A stretch of 64,000 bases of DNA from contig NZ_QRDY01000007.1 of NCBI RefSeq assembly GCF_003386205.1, positions 1 to 64,000 on the forward strand. Reading direction: 5' to 3'. Numbering within the stretch: position 1 is the first letter of the stretch; every line of letters starts with the position of its first letter. Of the stretch, positions 1 to 8,524 are shown in pieces. Origin of the DNA: Cohnella lupini. Its GTDB lineage: Bacteria; Bacillota; Bacilli; Paenibacillales; Paenibacillaceae. The position numbers were made by a program, and so were the translations under genes. Under the pieces are notes generated by a model, which saw nothing but the letters and a program-made list of their open reading frames with translations, had not been told where the DNA came from and made no database searches.

Positions 1-367
1 AAAGTCTAATTCGGCGTAAAACGGTGAAAATCATAGGAATACTAAGTGCACAATCGAATAAGAGGTGCGCTGTCCATAATACGGGGGTTTACCCGCTTCT
101 GACTTGTAACGAGAATAATACTGCGTCACGAAAAATCATAGAATCAAACAAAGGAATCTTAACTGAAATGAAAAAGGGAACCTGTAAATATTGGATAAAT
201 GCCGGAAAATCCATGTGAACGGCATTGAGAAAAAATCAACCAATGATAATTTTGTGCAAATCAAATTGATAAACGACCTCTCAATCCTTTTTGTTTTATC
301 TGATGACAGCTTGAAGATTAAATTAAAGAATTAAAAACGTTACCATAAGGAAATTGGAGCTAAGCCA
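1..367. other. Leading stretch with no supported gene
   Basis: A 64-codon open frame at 24-218 has no ribosome binding site and no recognisable protein features, so I do not call it. The stretch is AT-rich like the lipoprotein gene that follows. The last 15 bases before 368 hold that gene's ribosome binding site (TTGGAG). Confidence 0.5.
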
Positions 368-799
368 ATGCAGAGGGTAAGAAATTTTATTTTCTCTTTT
401 ATATTAGTTGCTGTTGGTTTAGTTGGATGTAGTCATGCGTCCCCTGTAATTAAAGAAGTGAAAATACAAGAACTTAATAACGAAGTGAAACTCTTCATAA
501 GTAATCTTGAGAATGAAAACGGGTTATATCTGTATTCGTCAGCCGGAAAAACGCAATATCTGGTCGTTAAACATTCTAGTGTGCGACAAGGAGAAGAAGC
601 AACATTTCTTCAATCGATTAAAGCACAAATACAGGATCAAATCTTAACAATAAATATGGAAGAACGAAGCACGAATGATTACCAAGATAAGAGGTTAGAA
701 GCCACACGAATTTACAGACTAGGTAGTGCCGATGAGTATGGGACAATACAGATCAGCAATAACGGGAAAGAAGAAAGCTTTGATATAGTAGGCAGCTAA
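368..799 (+). CDS. Predicted lipoprotein, function unknown
   Basis: Encodes 143 aa. The N-terminus has a short basic stretch, a hydrophobic segment (residues 8-18) and a lipobox LVGC with the acylated Cys at residue 21, so the protein should be exported and anchored on the outer face of the membrane. The remaining ~120 residues are hydrophilic and look like a small beta-rich domain; no family is recognised. The ATG follows TTGGAG at a suitable distance. Base composition is more AT-rich than the MsrAB or hydrolase genes downstream. A terminator hairpin follows directly, so it is probably monocistronic. Confidence 0.75.
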   Translation: MQRVRNFIFSFILVAVGLVGCSHASPVIKEVKIQELNNEVKLFISNLENENGLYLYSSAGKTQYLVVKHSSVRQGEEATFLQSIKAQIQDQILTINMEERSTNDYQDKRLEATRIYRLGSADEYGTIQISNNGKEESFDIVGS

Positions 800-831
800 T
801 GAGTGCCTGATTTACTGGGTGGATCCCCTGC

Positions 832-876
832 GGTAGTCTAGGACTTATTTCGAGTCCGAGGCTGCCTCATTTTTTT
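832..876 (+). terminator. Rho-independent terminator of the lipoprotein gene
   Basis: A 14-bp stem (832-845 with 853-866, including several G-U pairs), a 7-nt loop and then TCATTTTTTT. The 5' arm and loop, AGTCTAGGACTTATTTC, recur in the terminator at 25514-25569. Confidence 0.75.
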
Positions 877-975
877 AGTGGGGATATAAAACTTCCTTGA
901 TGGATCCGGGCTTGACCTTAACATGATGTGATGGTTTAGAATGTTGGTTATCAGATACGGAAGGGGAGGCTGTCG

Positions 976-1359
976 ATTCATATCAGCGAATTGTCCCGTA
1001 AGACCGGGGTAAGTCTTCGTTCTCTTCGTTATTATGAAGAAAAAGAACTATTCAAGCCTGCTAGACTGGAAAACGGTTATCGGGAGTACGATGATTTCCA
1101 TATCGAACAAGTCAAAATTATTCAATTGTATTTCAGTCTGGGTCTCACCGTTAAAGAGATAACCAGATTCTTTCATTGTACGAATAGTCAGGAGATTCAA
1201 AGAGAATGCATACCGAGTGCCATAAAAGTTGGTGAAAGAAAGCTTGCTGAAATCAAAGAACAAATCGACAACTTAAGAAAAGCCGAATCTCATTTGGAAG
1301 AAAATCTATCCAGTTGGAGAAAGATTTTAAGTAAGGGAGACGGACCCATTGAACAATAA
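976..1359 (+). CDS. MerR-family transcriptional regulator
   Basis: A small regulator with an N-terminal winged helix-turn-helix (ISELSRKTGVSLRSLRYYEE), typical of the MerR family, followed by a dimerising coiled coil; about 127 aa, near the family's usual size. The start is unusual. The first conventional start is TTG at 991, which cuts into the first helix and has no ribosome binding site. AAGGGGAGG at 961-969 instead points to an ATT codon at 976, giving I/M-H-I-S-E-L-S-R. The effector is unknown: no Cys-rich metal site is visible at the C-terminus. It overlaps the reductase gene downstream by 11 bp, so the two form an operon and the reductase is a likely regulated target. Confidence 0.85.
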   Translation: MHISELSRKTGVSLRSLRYYEEKELFKPARLENGYREYDDFHIEQVKIIQLYFSLGLTVKEITRFFHCTNSQEIQRECIPSAIKVGERKLAEIKEQIDNLRKAESHLEENLSSWRKILSKGDGPIEQ

Positions 1360-2125
1360 AATGAATCAAGAAGTCCCTCGAATTGCATTAGTCACGGGAG
1401 CTAATCGCGGTATAGGACGGGAAATCGCATATCAGCTGGCATTGAAAGGTTTACATGTATTAATCGGTAGTCGGGATGCAGATAAAGGGCGATATACAGC
1501 GGAAGAAATGCGTCTAGAAGGACTTTCGGTCGAACTACAAGTTCTCGATGTGGATGATACCGACAGCGTCAGACAGACGGCGGAGGAAATCAAACAACAA
1601 TACGGTCGTCTGGATGTGCTGGTAAATAATGCTGGGATTTTACGCGATCAGGGAGTTTCCGTACTGAACGTGAAAGAATCGGTGATGAAAGAGACATTTG
1701 AGACTAACTATTTCGGGACATTACGCATGATTCAAGAGATTGTTCCTTTGATGAAAGAAAATCGTTATGGGCGCATCGTCAATCTTTCATCGGGTTTAGG
1801 AGCTTTCGAGGTTTTGCAGGGTGTCTTAGGTCTTAAAGGATCGACTTCCGCGTATCGCATCTCTAAAACGATGCTCAATGCCATGACCTGCTTAGTAGCG
1901 CAAGAGGTAGCTGAGTTGGGCATCAAAGTTAATGCTGCTTGCCCCGGCAGAGTAAGGACGGATATGGGAAGAGAAACTGCACCTGTTTCTAAAACGGACG
2001 AAGAGGGAGTGCCTCCTACCGTAACCGTTTTTGAAGGAGCGGATACGGCAGTCTGGTTGGCGACTCTGGATAATGATGGCCCTAACGGCGGATTCTTTCG
2101 AGATCGAAAGCTTGCGAATTGGTGA
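1349..2125 (+). CDS. Short-chain dehydrogenase/reductase
   Basis: A classical SDR of 258 aa. It shows the cofactor-binding motif TGANRGIG (residues 16-23), the structural NNAG motif (93-96), the active-site serine region NLSSG (145-149) and the catalytic Tyr169-x-x-x-Lys173 in YRISK. SDRs of this type reduce carbonyls with NAD(P)H in the cytoplasm; the substrate cannot be read from the sequence. I chose TTG at 1349 because GGGAGA lies 8 nt upstream, whereas the ATG at 1361 would be 20 nt away. The start overlaps the MerR gene, which suggests translational coupling and MerR control. Confidence 0.9.
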   Translation: MNNKMNQEVPRIALVTGANRGIGREIAYQLALKGLHVLIGSRDADKGRYTAEEMRLEGLSVELQVLDVDDTDSVRQTAEEIKQQYGRLDVLVNNAGILRDQGVSVLNVKESVMKETFETNYFGTLRMIQEIVPLMKENRYGRIVNLSSGLGAFEVLQGVLGLKGSTSAYRISKTMLNAMTCLVAQEVAELGIKVNAACPGRVRTDMGRETAPVSKTDEEGVPPTVTVFEGADTAVWLATLDNDGPNGGFFRDRKLANW

Positions 2126-2255
2126 GGTTGTTGGTGAGTAGCCTTTATCCGTAGAATGGATTCGAGTCTGGACGGTTGAAGTTGAGGAATGAATGGCGTC
2201 TCCTTCTCATACTTAGTAATTGCGGGTTAAGCGCGATTCGGAAGGGGAACTGAAA

Positions 2256-3122
2256 ATGGTTATACTGTATAAAAAAGCGAATATCGACGGGTTGGACATT
2301 TTTTTCAGAGAAGCGGGCAATCCCAACCATCCGGCTATTATTTTGCTTCATGGGTTTCCGAGCTCATCCCACATGTTCAGGGACTTGATTCCGCTGCTGG
2401 CCGACCGATTCCACGTCATCGCTCCCGATTATCCCGGCTACGGAAACAGTAGCATGCCTTCGACCAAAGAATTCTCGTACACCTTCGAGAATATCTCTCT
2501 TGTGATCGAGAAGCTCTTAGAGAAGCTCTGTATTCCCCGCTACATTCTATATATGCACGATTATGGCGGGCCGATCGGATTCAGGCTGGCGATTCGGCAC
2601 CCGGAGCGGATACTCGGATTTGTTATTCAGAATGCGGTAGCTAACGAGGAAGGGTTAGGCAAACCCTTCGATCTGTTCAAAGCGCTGTGGGCTAACCGAA
2701 ACCCGGCAACCGAGAAGGCTTTTGCCGAGCTCGTAACCTTTGATTTTACGAAAAAGCAATACCTGACTGGGGTATGTCACCCCTACTTGATTAGCCCGGA
2801 CGGTTATTCGATGGACCAATTTTTCCTGGATCGTCCCGGAAATAGCCAAATCCAGCTCGAATTAGGTTACGATTATAGGACGAACGTGGAGCAATATCCG
2901 CTCTGGCAGCAATATTTGCGGACGTGTCAGCCTCCTACCTTAATCGCTTGGGGGAAAAACGATTTTATTTTCACGTTGGAAGGCGCTCTTGCCTTCGGCA
3001 AAGAATTAACGCATAGCGAAACTTGTTTTCTGTGCGGGGGACATTTCGTGTTGGAGGAACAGAGCCGGCATGTCTCGGAGCTGATCAAGAGCTTCTTCGG
3101 TCGCATGTACATGTGGCGGTGA
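2256..3122 (+). CDS. Alpha/beta-fold hydrolase (haloalkane dehalogenase / epoxide hydrolase-like)
   Basis: Encodes 288 aa with a full alpha/beta hydrolase layout: oxyanion-hole motif [10 protein letters not shown] near residue 32, a nucleophile elbow MHDYGGPIG whose nucleophile is Asp rather than Ser, an acidic residue in GKNDFIF and the catalytic His in CGGHFVLEE. An Asp nucleophile is the mark of the haloalkane dehalogenase and epoxide hydrolase branch; which reaction applies cannot be told. The ATG at 2256 follows GAAGGGGAA, so the in-frame TTG at 2220 is not needed. It is probably cytoplasmic, as no signal peptide is seen. Codon use is GC-richer than the flanking lipoprotein and cassette genes. 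Confidence 0.85.
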   Translation: MVILYKKANIDGLDIFFREAGNPNHPAIILLHGFPSSSHMFRDLIPLLADRFHVIAPDYPGYGNSSMPSTKEFSYTFENISLVIEKLLEKLCIPRYILYMHDYGGPIGFRLAIRHPERILGFVIQNAVANEEGLGKPFDLFKALWANRNPATEKAFAELVTFDFTKKQYLTGVCHPYLISPDGYSMDQFFLDRPGNSQIQLELGYDYRTNVEQYPLWQQYLRTCQPPTLIAWGKNDFIFTLEGALAFGKELTHSETCFLCGGHFVLEEQSRHVSELIKSFFGRMYMWR

Positions 3123-3162
3123 TCGAGGAGTCGCTTTCATTCGATGGAGGGAGATAGGCAGC

Positions 3163-4131
3163 ATGGCAGTAAGCAACAACGATAAGAAGCTTGCGACTTT
3201 CGCGGGGGGATGTTTCTGGTGCATGGTAAAGCCGTTCGACGAGTTGCCGGGCATCGTATCGGTCATCTCTGGCTATACGGGCGGTCATACGGAAAATCCG
3301 ACATACGAAGAGGTATGCACCGAGACGACGGGACATGCGGAAGCCGTTCAGATTACGTATGAGCCGGAGCTTTTTCCGTATGAACGCTTGTTAGAGCTGT
3401 ATTGGCAGCAGATAGATCCGACGGACAAGGGCGGTCAGTTCCACGATCGCGGGTACTCTTATCGGACGGCGATCTTCGTTCATGACGAAGAGCAGAGGGA
3501 GCAGGCGGAAGCCTCGAAGCTGACGCTAAAAGCAAGCGGCCGATTCAAAGGCCCCATCGTCACGGAGATCGTAGACGCGGGTCCGTTCTATCCGGCGGAA
3601 ACGTACCATCAGCACTACTACAAAACCCATTTCGCCGAATACAAAGGGTACGAGAAGGGCTCCGGTCGCTTGGACTATCTGGCGGGTAAGTGGAATACCG
3701 AGAAGGACAAGAGGGGCTTACGGGAGCGGTTGACGGAATTGCAGTACGAGGTTACGCAAAATAAGGCGACCGAGCCGGCGTACGAAAATGAATACTGGAA
3801 TCACGTTGGAGAGGGGATATACGTGGATATCGTCAACGGCGATCCGCTCTTCAGCTCGGCGGACAAGTTCGATTCGGGCACCGGCTGGCCAAGCTTCACG
3901 AAACCTCTCGACGAAGGTTTAATCCGCCGGGAAGCCGACCTCAGCAAAGGACAAGTCCGCACCGCCATCCGCAGCCGTTTGGGCAACACTCATCTCGGCC
4001 ATCTGTTCCACGACGGCCCCGGTGACGATCATCTCCATTACCGCGTCAACTCCGCTTCTTTGCGTTTTGTTTCGGTGGAGGATCTCGAGCGGGGAGGGCT
4101 TGGACGGTATTTGGTTGGGTTTTGGGGTTGA
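3163..4131 (+). CDS. msrAB: Peptide methionine sulfoxide reductase MsrA-MsrB fusion
   Basis: Encodes 322 aa that repair oxidised methionine. The N-terminal MsrA domain carries the catalytic motif GCFWC (residues 16-20, nucleophile Cys17) and GHAEAVQ; it reduces the S-epimer. The C-terminal MsrB domain, about residues 195-310, shows [20 protein letters not shown] and NSASLRF, and normally reduces the R-epimer. The MsrB nucleophile, normally the Cys of R-Y-C-[VI]-N-S-A-S-L-R-F, reads Arg294 here (codon CGC at 4042-4044), one transition away from TGC. MsrB activity may therefore be lost. The start follows GGAGGGAGATAGG. The zinc-binding Cys pairs of some MsrBs are absent. Confidence 0.93.
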   Translation: MAVSNNDKKLATFAGGCFWCMVKPFDELPGIVSVISGYTGGHTENPTYEEVCTETTGHAEAVQITYEPELFPYERLLELYWQQIDPTDKGGQFHDRGYSYRTAIFVHDEEQREQAEASKLTLKASGRFKGPIVTEIVDAGPFYPAETYHQHYYKTHFAEYKGYEKGSGRLDYLAGKWNTEKDKRGLRERLTELQYEVTQNKATEPAYENEYWNHVGEGIYVDIVNGDPLFSSADKFDSGTGWPSFTKPLDEGLIRREADLSKGQVRTAIRSRLGNTHLGHLFHDGPGDDHLHYRVNSASLRFVSVEDLERGGLGRYLVGFWG

Positions 4132-4190
4132 GGGGATTAGCAATTACGGAGTAAGGACTAAGGATTGAAGAAGGGGAGTAAATTCGGGCT

Positions 4191-4217
4191 CGCCGTCATT
4201 CGACGGCGGCTTCTTTG
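4191..4217 (+). terminator. Probable terminator after msrAB
   Basis: Stem CGCCGTC / GACGGCG with a short loop (4191-4208), followed by a moderately T-rich tail (gcttctttg). It separates msrAB from the cassette array that starts at about 4319. Confidence 0.6.
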
Positions 4218-4362
4218 TCGTTGTGGAAATTTTCGATAATTATTTACATATACAGGGATTCGGTGTCGGGTTGTAGAAGATTAAGGGAGAGAATATTTGT
4301 GAAGTTCGTGGATTGATTGTTATCAGAAAGTCTCGAGATCAATACATAAAGAGGAGATATCT

Positions 4363-4998
4363 ATGACAATCGTTGGTGTCTTAGGGACAATTCATAATGA
4401 ATCATTAAGAAATCAGTTTAATTGTTCTTTGGATCTTTATCGAGATCTTGTTGAAGAATTCAAACCAGAAATTATCTGTGGTGAGGTACATCCACTAAGC
4501 TGGAATAGATATAAGAAAGACAAGAACGATAAAGGATACTGGGGAGAACCTGCTAGCGAATACTGGGAGCTAATATTTCCGCTCTGTGAAGAAAAGAATA
4601 TAGAATTCATTCCGATCGATTGGTTTGAATTAGATGTGTGGAATGATTTCAATCCTTTTGATAAGTTTTCAGAAGAAAAACGAAAAGAATTAGAATCAAT
4701 GGATGATGAATGGTTTTCAAGACAAATGAAAACTCATTCATTTGGCAGTATTCCATTTAACTCGAAAGAATTTGATGAAGTAACTAAACAAAAATATGAA
4801 TGGTTATATCAATTAAATCCTGAAGCACAAAATTTTCGATGGGTAGTAAGAAATCAAATAATGATTCAAAGGGCAAGGAACGCAATAAAATCAAATCCAG
4901 ACAAAAGAATTCTATGTATTGTAGGAGCAGACCATAGCTACTTATTCAAAGAAGGGTTAATAAACGATCAGATAAGACTTAAATATCCATTAAGATAA
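4363..4998 (+). CDS. Cassette 1 protein: TraB/TIKI/GumN-like domain (tentative)
   Basis: Encodes 211 aa. Sparse motifs recall the TraB/TIKI/GumN superfamily: an early Gly-Thr-x-His (GTIH, residues 8-11), an acidic residue in a CGEVHP stretch, an Arg-rich helix ending in MIQRARNA and a late GADHSY. Members are metal-dependent peptidases or pheromone-binding proteins, but this protein has no signal peptide or membrane segment, so a cytoplasmic role is likely and the assignment is weak. The ATG follows AAGAGGAG. AT-rich codon use (many AAA, GAA, ATA) differs sharply from msrAB next door. It is the first cassette, and repeat copy 1 follows 24 nt after its stop. Confidence 0.7.
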   Translation: MTIVGVLGTIHNESLRNQFNCSLDLYRDLVEEFKPEIICGEVHPLSWNRYKKDKNDKGYWGEPASEYWELIFPLCEEKNIEFIPIDWFELDVWNDFNPFDKFSEEKRKELESMDDEWFSRQMKTHSFGSIPFNSKEFDEVTKQKYEWLYQLNPEAQNFRWVVRNQIMIQRARNAIKSNPDKRILCIVGADHSYLFKEGLINDQIRLKYPLR

Positions 4999-5022
4999 TT
5001 CGAAGAAGTCGAGACCTTCTGA

Positions 5023-5207
5023 TAACACCATATTCACGCTTCGGGCCATTCGGCCCTCGGTCCGGCAGAAGTCCGATGAGAATTCGAAGAGGCATTTCAG
5101 TAGCAGGGAAGCAGATTCAGCCGGACACACCCGCACCACCTAACCGCATCGCGGCCGGTTCCTTCGGAACCTTAAGGTGGTGGGGCGTCGCGAATACATG
5201 AACGTTA
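5023..5207 (+). repeat. attC-like structured repeat, copy 1 (185 bp)
   Basis: Runs from TAAC to GTTA. Elements in order: TAAC; TATTCACG (5031-5038); hairpin GGGCC-ATTC-GGCCC; GTCCGGC pairing with GCCGGAC across about 55 nt; a three-way junction closed by CACCACCTAA / TTAAGGTGGTG that holds CCGC-ATC-GCGG and GGTTCC-TTC-GGAACC; then CGCGAATA (the left-box partner, one mismatch) and GTTA (5204-5207). It is not a terminator, since no T-run follows. Confidence 0.88.
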
Positions 5208-5233
5208 GAGGAAATTCATTTGGGGGTTCAATT

Positions 5234-6310
5234 ATGGAAGAGATGAATTCAACAGACCTTGATAATAGTTTTTCGTTAAATAGAAATTCGTATTCTACTG
5301 ATTTTCTGCCAGTGTATGTTGATAGAGGTATTGTTCCCCAATACCTTATTCAATTTCCAGTATTACTTCCATTTGAACTTCCTTTTAAGAATGGATTATG
5401 CAATACATTTGTACTTGAGAATGGAGATGGTTGCACATTACATTTTTCGGAAGTTCTTGTGACGGATCATATCCATCCTGGTGTTGTTTCAACAACACCA
5501 TTAGCAGTAGAAATTTGTAAAACAAGAGTTGAAATGACTTATGTATCTGCAAATGCAAATGAAAATCCACTAGTTAAAGATATTGAATACCTAAGTGAGA
5601 TCTTTGATGTACTGGTAGATAGTTTGAATTGGATTATCTCAGCATACCAACTCTACAAAAAAGATATTCATGTTCATCAAGTAAGTCGTGAAATGTTTGA
5701 ATTCACTAGTCTTGCAAGAATTATTCCAGTAAATGATTGGGATAACACGAAAGTAATGCTTTTTCTCACAAACTTAAATGTCAAACATAAAAAAGAAAAA
5801 CTAAATGATGAACAGCAATATGAAGTTATAAGACATGCAAGCATAATATTTACAGAATCAAATCCCTTTATATTATCTGAAGAATTACTTTTATCATCGA
5901 GACACAACTTTAATTATGGCTTCTATAAAGAAGCAATAGTATTTTGTCAGAGCTTTGTTGAAACTTTTTTAAATGCGTTATATGTAAATATATTGGTAGG
6001 TGAAGGGAAATCAGATCAAGAGATACAGACAAGAATAGAAGAATTGTCTTTCATGAGTATGATTAAGAAAGAACTTCATCCTAGAATTGGTGGAAATTGG
6101 AACATTGAAGACATTTCAATTCCAATAGGTAAGTGGTATTCAAATACATATCTTCTTAGGAATAGAATTGTTCATGCTGGATACCTACCTTCTTTTGAAG
6201 AAGCATCTTATGCATTGGATAGCGCTGGGAAATTTAGAGCGTTTGTAATACAACAATTAAAAATGAAAAAACAATATCAAGAAATTCTTAAGTATTTTCA
6301 CCTGTTGTAA
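5234..6310 (+). CDS. Cassette 2 protein with a C-terminal HEPN-type motif
   Basis: Encodes 358 aa with no signal peptide or membrane segment. The C-terminal ~120 residues are helical and contain LRNRIVHAGYLP, in which Arg309-Asn-x-x-x-His314 fits the R-x4-H signature of HEPN domains. These are often RNases in toxin-antitoxin and phage-defence systems, although some HEPN proteins are not nucleases. The N-terminal two thirds are not recognised. The frame stays open upstream into repeat 1 (GTG at 5177, ATG at 5198). I start at ATG 5234, preceded by GGGGG, because the earlier codons lie inside the conserved repeat. It is strongly AT-rich, and repeat copy 2 follows 11 nt after the stop. Confidence 0.78.
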   Translation: MEEMNSTDLDNSFSLNRNSYSTDFLPVYVDRGIVPQYLIQFPVLLPFELPFKNGLCNTFVLENGDGCTLHFSEVLVTDHIHPGVVSTTPLAVEICKTRVEMTYVSANANENPLVKDIEYLSEIFDVLVDSLNWIISAYQLYKKDIHVHQVSREMFEFTSLARIIPVNDWDNTKVMLFLTNLNVKHKKEKLNDEQQYEVIRHASIIFTESNPFILSEELLLSSRHNFNYGFYKEAIVFCQSFVETFLNALYVNILVGEGKSDQEIQTRIEELSFMSMIKKELHPRIGGNWNIEDISIPIGKWYSNTYLLRNRIVHAGYLPSFEEASYALDSAGKFRAFVIQQLKMKKQYQEILKYFHLL

Positions 6311-6321
6311 TGAACTTCGTC

Positions 6322-6506
6322 TAACACCATATTCACGCTTCGGGCCATTCGGCCCTCGGTCCGGCAGAAATTAGAAGAGGATTCGAAGAGGCATTTCAGT
6401 AGCAGGGAAGCGGAATCAGCCGGACACACCCGCACCACCTAACCGCATCGCGGCCGGTCCCGTTGGGATCTTAAGGTGGTGGGGCGTCGTGAATACAAGA
6501 ACGTTA
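6322..6506 (+). repeat. attC-like structured repeat, copy 2 (185 bp)
   Basis: Full-length copy, preceded by GTC so that the outer box reads GTCTAAC and fits the attC consensus RYYYAAC. The left boxes TATTCACG and CGTGAATA (6488-6495) are perfectly complementary. The apical hairpin differs from copy 1 but still pairs: GGTCCC-GTT-GGGATC. Confidence 0.9.
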
Positions 6507-6571
6507 GAGGAAATTGGGGTAACTGCTAATAAATCATTATTGTACTCCTCACTCATTTATTATTTGGAGGA

Positions 6572-6886
6572 ATGAATTTGAGAACATTTGGAATAGTGTT
6601 TTTAATAATTGGAATTTTCTTAGTAAGTTTGAGCGGATTAGAAAAAATCATCATATATTCATCTTTAAGTCAAAGTGCAGGGGATATTCAAACTTTAAGA
6701 AATATAACACCAAAGGGAATTTGGAATATAACGCAAATGACATTTGTTTTTGGAATTATTTTTATAATTGTTGGCTTAATAATGTCGTTATGGAAAATTC
6801 TCATTAAAGAAATGGGGAAAATTAAAAATGCTGATAGGGAATTTAAAGAACAATATGAAAGAAGAAGTAATAACCATAATGAATAA
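6572..6886 (+). CDS. Cassette 3 protein: small two-span membrane protein
   Basis: Encodes 104 aa with two hydrophobic segments (about residues 6-28 and 55-80), a short extracytoplasmic loop between them and a charged C-terminal tail rich in Lys, Glu and Arg that is probably cytoplasmic. No family is recognised. The ATG follows TTTGGAGGA. The leader of about 65 nt between the repeat's GTTA and the start is AT-rich and could hold a promoter, so expression need not depend on readthrough. It is very AT-rich, like its cassette neighbours. Confidence 0.72.
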   Translation: MNLRTFGIVFLIIGIFLVSLSGLEKIIIYSSLSQSAGDIQTLRNITPKGIWNITQMTFVFGIIFIIVGLIMSLWKILIKEMGKIKNADREFKEQYERRSNNHNE

Positions 6887-6923
6887 ATACTGCAGGTATT
6901 CCTTCGAAGGTCCCGACATCCTC

Positions 6924-7105
6924 TAACATCATATTCACACATTGGGCCATTCGGCCCTCGGTCCGGCAGGAGTTAGAAGTAGATTCGAAGAGGCATTTCA
7001 GCAGCAACGAAGCACATTCAGCCGGACACACCCGCACCACCTAACCGTATCGCGGCCGCCCTTCCGGCTTAAGGGAGTTGGACGTCGTGAATACAAGTAA
7101 CGTTA
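6924..7105 (+). repeat. attC-like structured repeat, copy 3 (182 bp)
   Basis: Full-length but diverged copy: TAACATCATATTCACAC at the start and TCGTGAATACAAGTAACGTTA at the end. The three-way junction is altered (TTAAGGGAGTTGG in place of TTAAGGTGGTGGG) and the apical hairpin has become GCC-GCCCTTCC-GGC. Confidence 0.88.
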
Positions 7106-7151
7106 TCTGAAACCGACCTAACTGTTAAAAAAAGTTATGAAGGAGTTACCG

Positions 7152-7439
7152 ATGAAGAAGGAACTAAAAATACTTATCGAATCGTTGGTAGTTTCATTGT
7201 GTATATTAATTTCAGTCATATTATTCTTTGTAACTAAAGGATACTTTACAACAAAAACTTATCAACCCAAGATTCAAGATGTATATATAGTAACTGAAGA
7301 ACTTACACATGAAGTCAGAATAGGTTGGATAAAACCTTTAAGCTGGTCGGAATATATCTCAAGTTACCTAATAATACTTTGTATTTATTTCTTAATTCGA
7401 TTTGGCTTGTGGAAATTCTTTAATAAGAAGAAAACATGA
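7152..7439 (+). CDS. Cassette 4 protein: small two-span membrane protein
   Basis: Encodes 95 aa. There are hydrophobic segments at about residues 8-28 and 70-88, separated by an extracytoplasmic stretch of about 40 residues, with a basic C-terminus (KFFNKKKT). No family is recognised. An ATG at 7137 is in frame, but the AAGGAG just inside it (7140-7145) sits 6 nt before the ATG at 7152, so I take 7152 as the start. It is a lone gene between repeat copies 3 and 4. Confidence 0.68.
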   Translation: MKKELKILIESLVVSLCILISVILFFVTKGYFTTKTYQPKIQDVYIVTEELTHEVRIGWIKPLSWSEYISSYLIILCIYFLIRFGLWKFFNKKKT

Positions 7440-7483
7440 AATAATGATTATGTAAGCAGTATCAAGAAGAGGTCGGCATCAGA

Positions 7484-7646
7484 TACACCATATTCACGCT
7501 TCGGCAGGAGTTAGAAGTAGATTCGAAGAGGCATTTCAGCAGCAAGGAAGCACATTCAGCCGGACACACCCGCATCACCTAACCGCATCGCGGCCTGTTC
7601 CTTCGGAACCTTAAGGTGGAGGGGCGTCGTGACTATAAGAACGTTA
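7484..7646 (+). repeat. attC-like structured repeat, copy 4 (163 bp, internal deletion)
   Basis: Begins with TACACCATATTCACGC (outer box reduced to TAC) and ends with GTTA at 7643-7646. The stretch that forms the GGGCC-ATTC-GGCCC hairpin and most of the GTCCGGC arm is missing: CTTCGG joins directly to CAGG, a loss of about 21 nt at CGG repeats. The left box at the 3' side is also changed (CGTGACTA). Confidence 0.85.
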
Positions 7647-7687
7647 TCTAAAAGGGACGAAATGATATTATTTTGGAGGTTTAATCG

Positions 7688-8287
7688 GTGAAGCTGATGA
7701 TAAATAACCAGGAGTACTTTTTTCGTGAAATCTCGATTGAATTTACTGATACTACCTACACTAATGTATTTTCAAGTAAAAATAACAAAACACTCAGAGA
7801 AACAATCAAACATCATAGGTACAATAGATTCAAAGGCATTGTTGAAAATAAATACTCAAATTCCCTCGATAATAGTCTAGGCGCCTTTCTGGCTCGAATG
7901 AAAGAAGAGGGGGATTTGTTTTATAGAGAGTTTTTGAATAAGAACGGAGATAAGATTTATTCAACCTTCCGAATTACGGATAGAGCTGCGCAGGACAGCA
8001 AAGGTATCTATATATATTGTATTGATAATAAAATTAAATATATTGGCAGATGCCGTGATTCTTTCGGAAAGCGCATTAATCAGGGATACGGAAAAATTCA
8101 TCCAAAGAACTGCTTTATTGACGGACAATCAACAAATTGCCATTTGAATTATCTTGTAACTGAAACTAAAGAGAAGGTTAAATTTTTTATTTTAGAGCTT
8201 GCTGAAGAAATACAAATTATGGAACTTGAAGAAATGCTAATTAAGAAATACCAACCCGAATGGAATATCAGTTTAAAGGCAAATTGA
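7688..8287 (+). CDS. Cassette 5 protein: GIY-YIG domain protein
   Basis: Encodes 199 aa. The C-terminal half is a GIY-YIG nuclease-type domain: GIY at residues 106-108, YIG at 118-120, a following Arg-rich helix (GRCRDSFGKRI), a Glu-bearing helix (MELEEMLIKKY) and a closing PEWN. In this family the Tyr, Arg, Glu and Asn form the single-strand-cleaving active site. The N-terminal ~100 residues are not recognised and may recognise the substrate. GTG at 7688 is the start, 7-8 nt after TTTGGAGG. It could be a restriction or defence nuclease or a selfish endonuclease; the sequence does not decide. Confidence 0.82.
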   Translation: MKLMINNQEYFFREISIEFTDTTYTNVFSSKNNKTLRETIKHHRYNRFKGIVENKYSNSLDNSLGAFLARMKEEGDLFYREFLNKNGDKIYSTFRITDRAAQDSKGIYIYCIDNKIKYIGRCRDSFGKRINQGYGKIHPKNCFIDGQSTNCHLNYLVTETKEKVKFFILELAEEIQIMELEEMLIKKYQPEWNISLKAN

Positions 8288-8316
8288 GATTAGTTCGAGA
8301 AGTCGTCCCCATCAGA

Positions 8317-8482
8317 TACACCATATTCACGCTTCGGGCCATTCGGCCCTCAGTCCGGCAGAAGTTAGAAGTGAATTCGGGGATGAATTTTCAGTAGCAA
8401 GGAAGCGGAATCAGCCGGACACATCCCTCCACCTAACCGCGTCGCGGCCGCCCTCCGGGCTTAAGGTGGAGGGACGTCGTTA
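8317..8482 (+). repeat. attC-like structured repeat, copy 5 (166 bp, right inner box deleted)
   Basis: Starts TACACCATATTCACGC. The junction stem reads CCCTCCACCTAA / TTAAGGTGGAGGG, a compensatory change from CACCACC / GGTGGTG in the other copies. The apical hairpin is GCCC-TCC-GGGC. The 3' left box and spacer (TGAATACAAGAACG) are missing, so ACGTCG joins TTA directly. Confidence 0.85.
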
Positions 8483-8524
8483 CGAAGTCCTTGTAGGTCT
8501 AAGGAAATTGAGAGCGGGTAACGT

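Noticed and set aside
24..218. 64-codon open frame at the left edge
   Set aside because: No ribosome binding site, no domain, and odd composition; likely chance.
5177..5233. N-terminal extension of the HEPN-motif protein starting in repeat copy 1
   Set aside because: These codons lie in the conserved structured repeat, which is non-coding in all other copies; ATG 5234 has its own purine-rich site.
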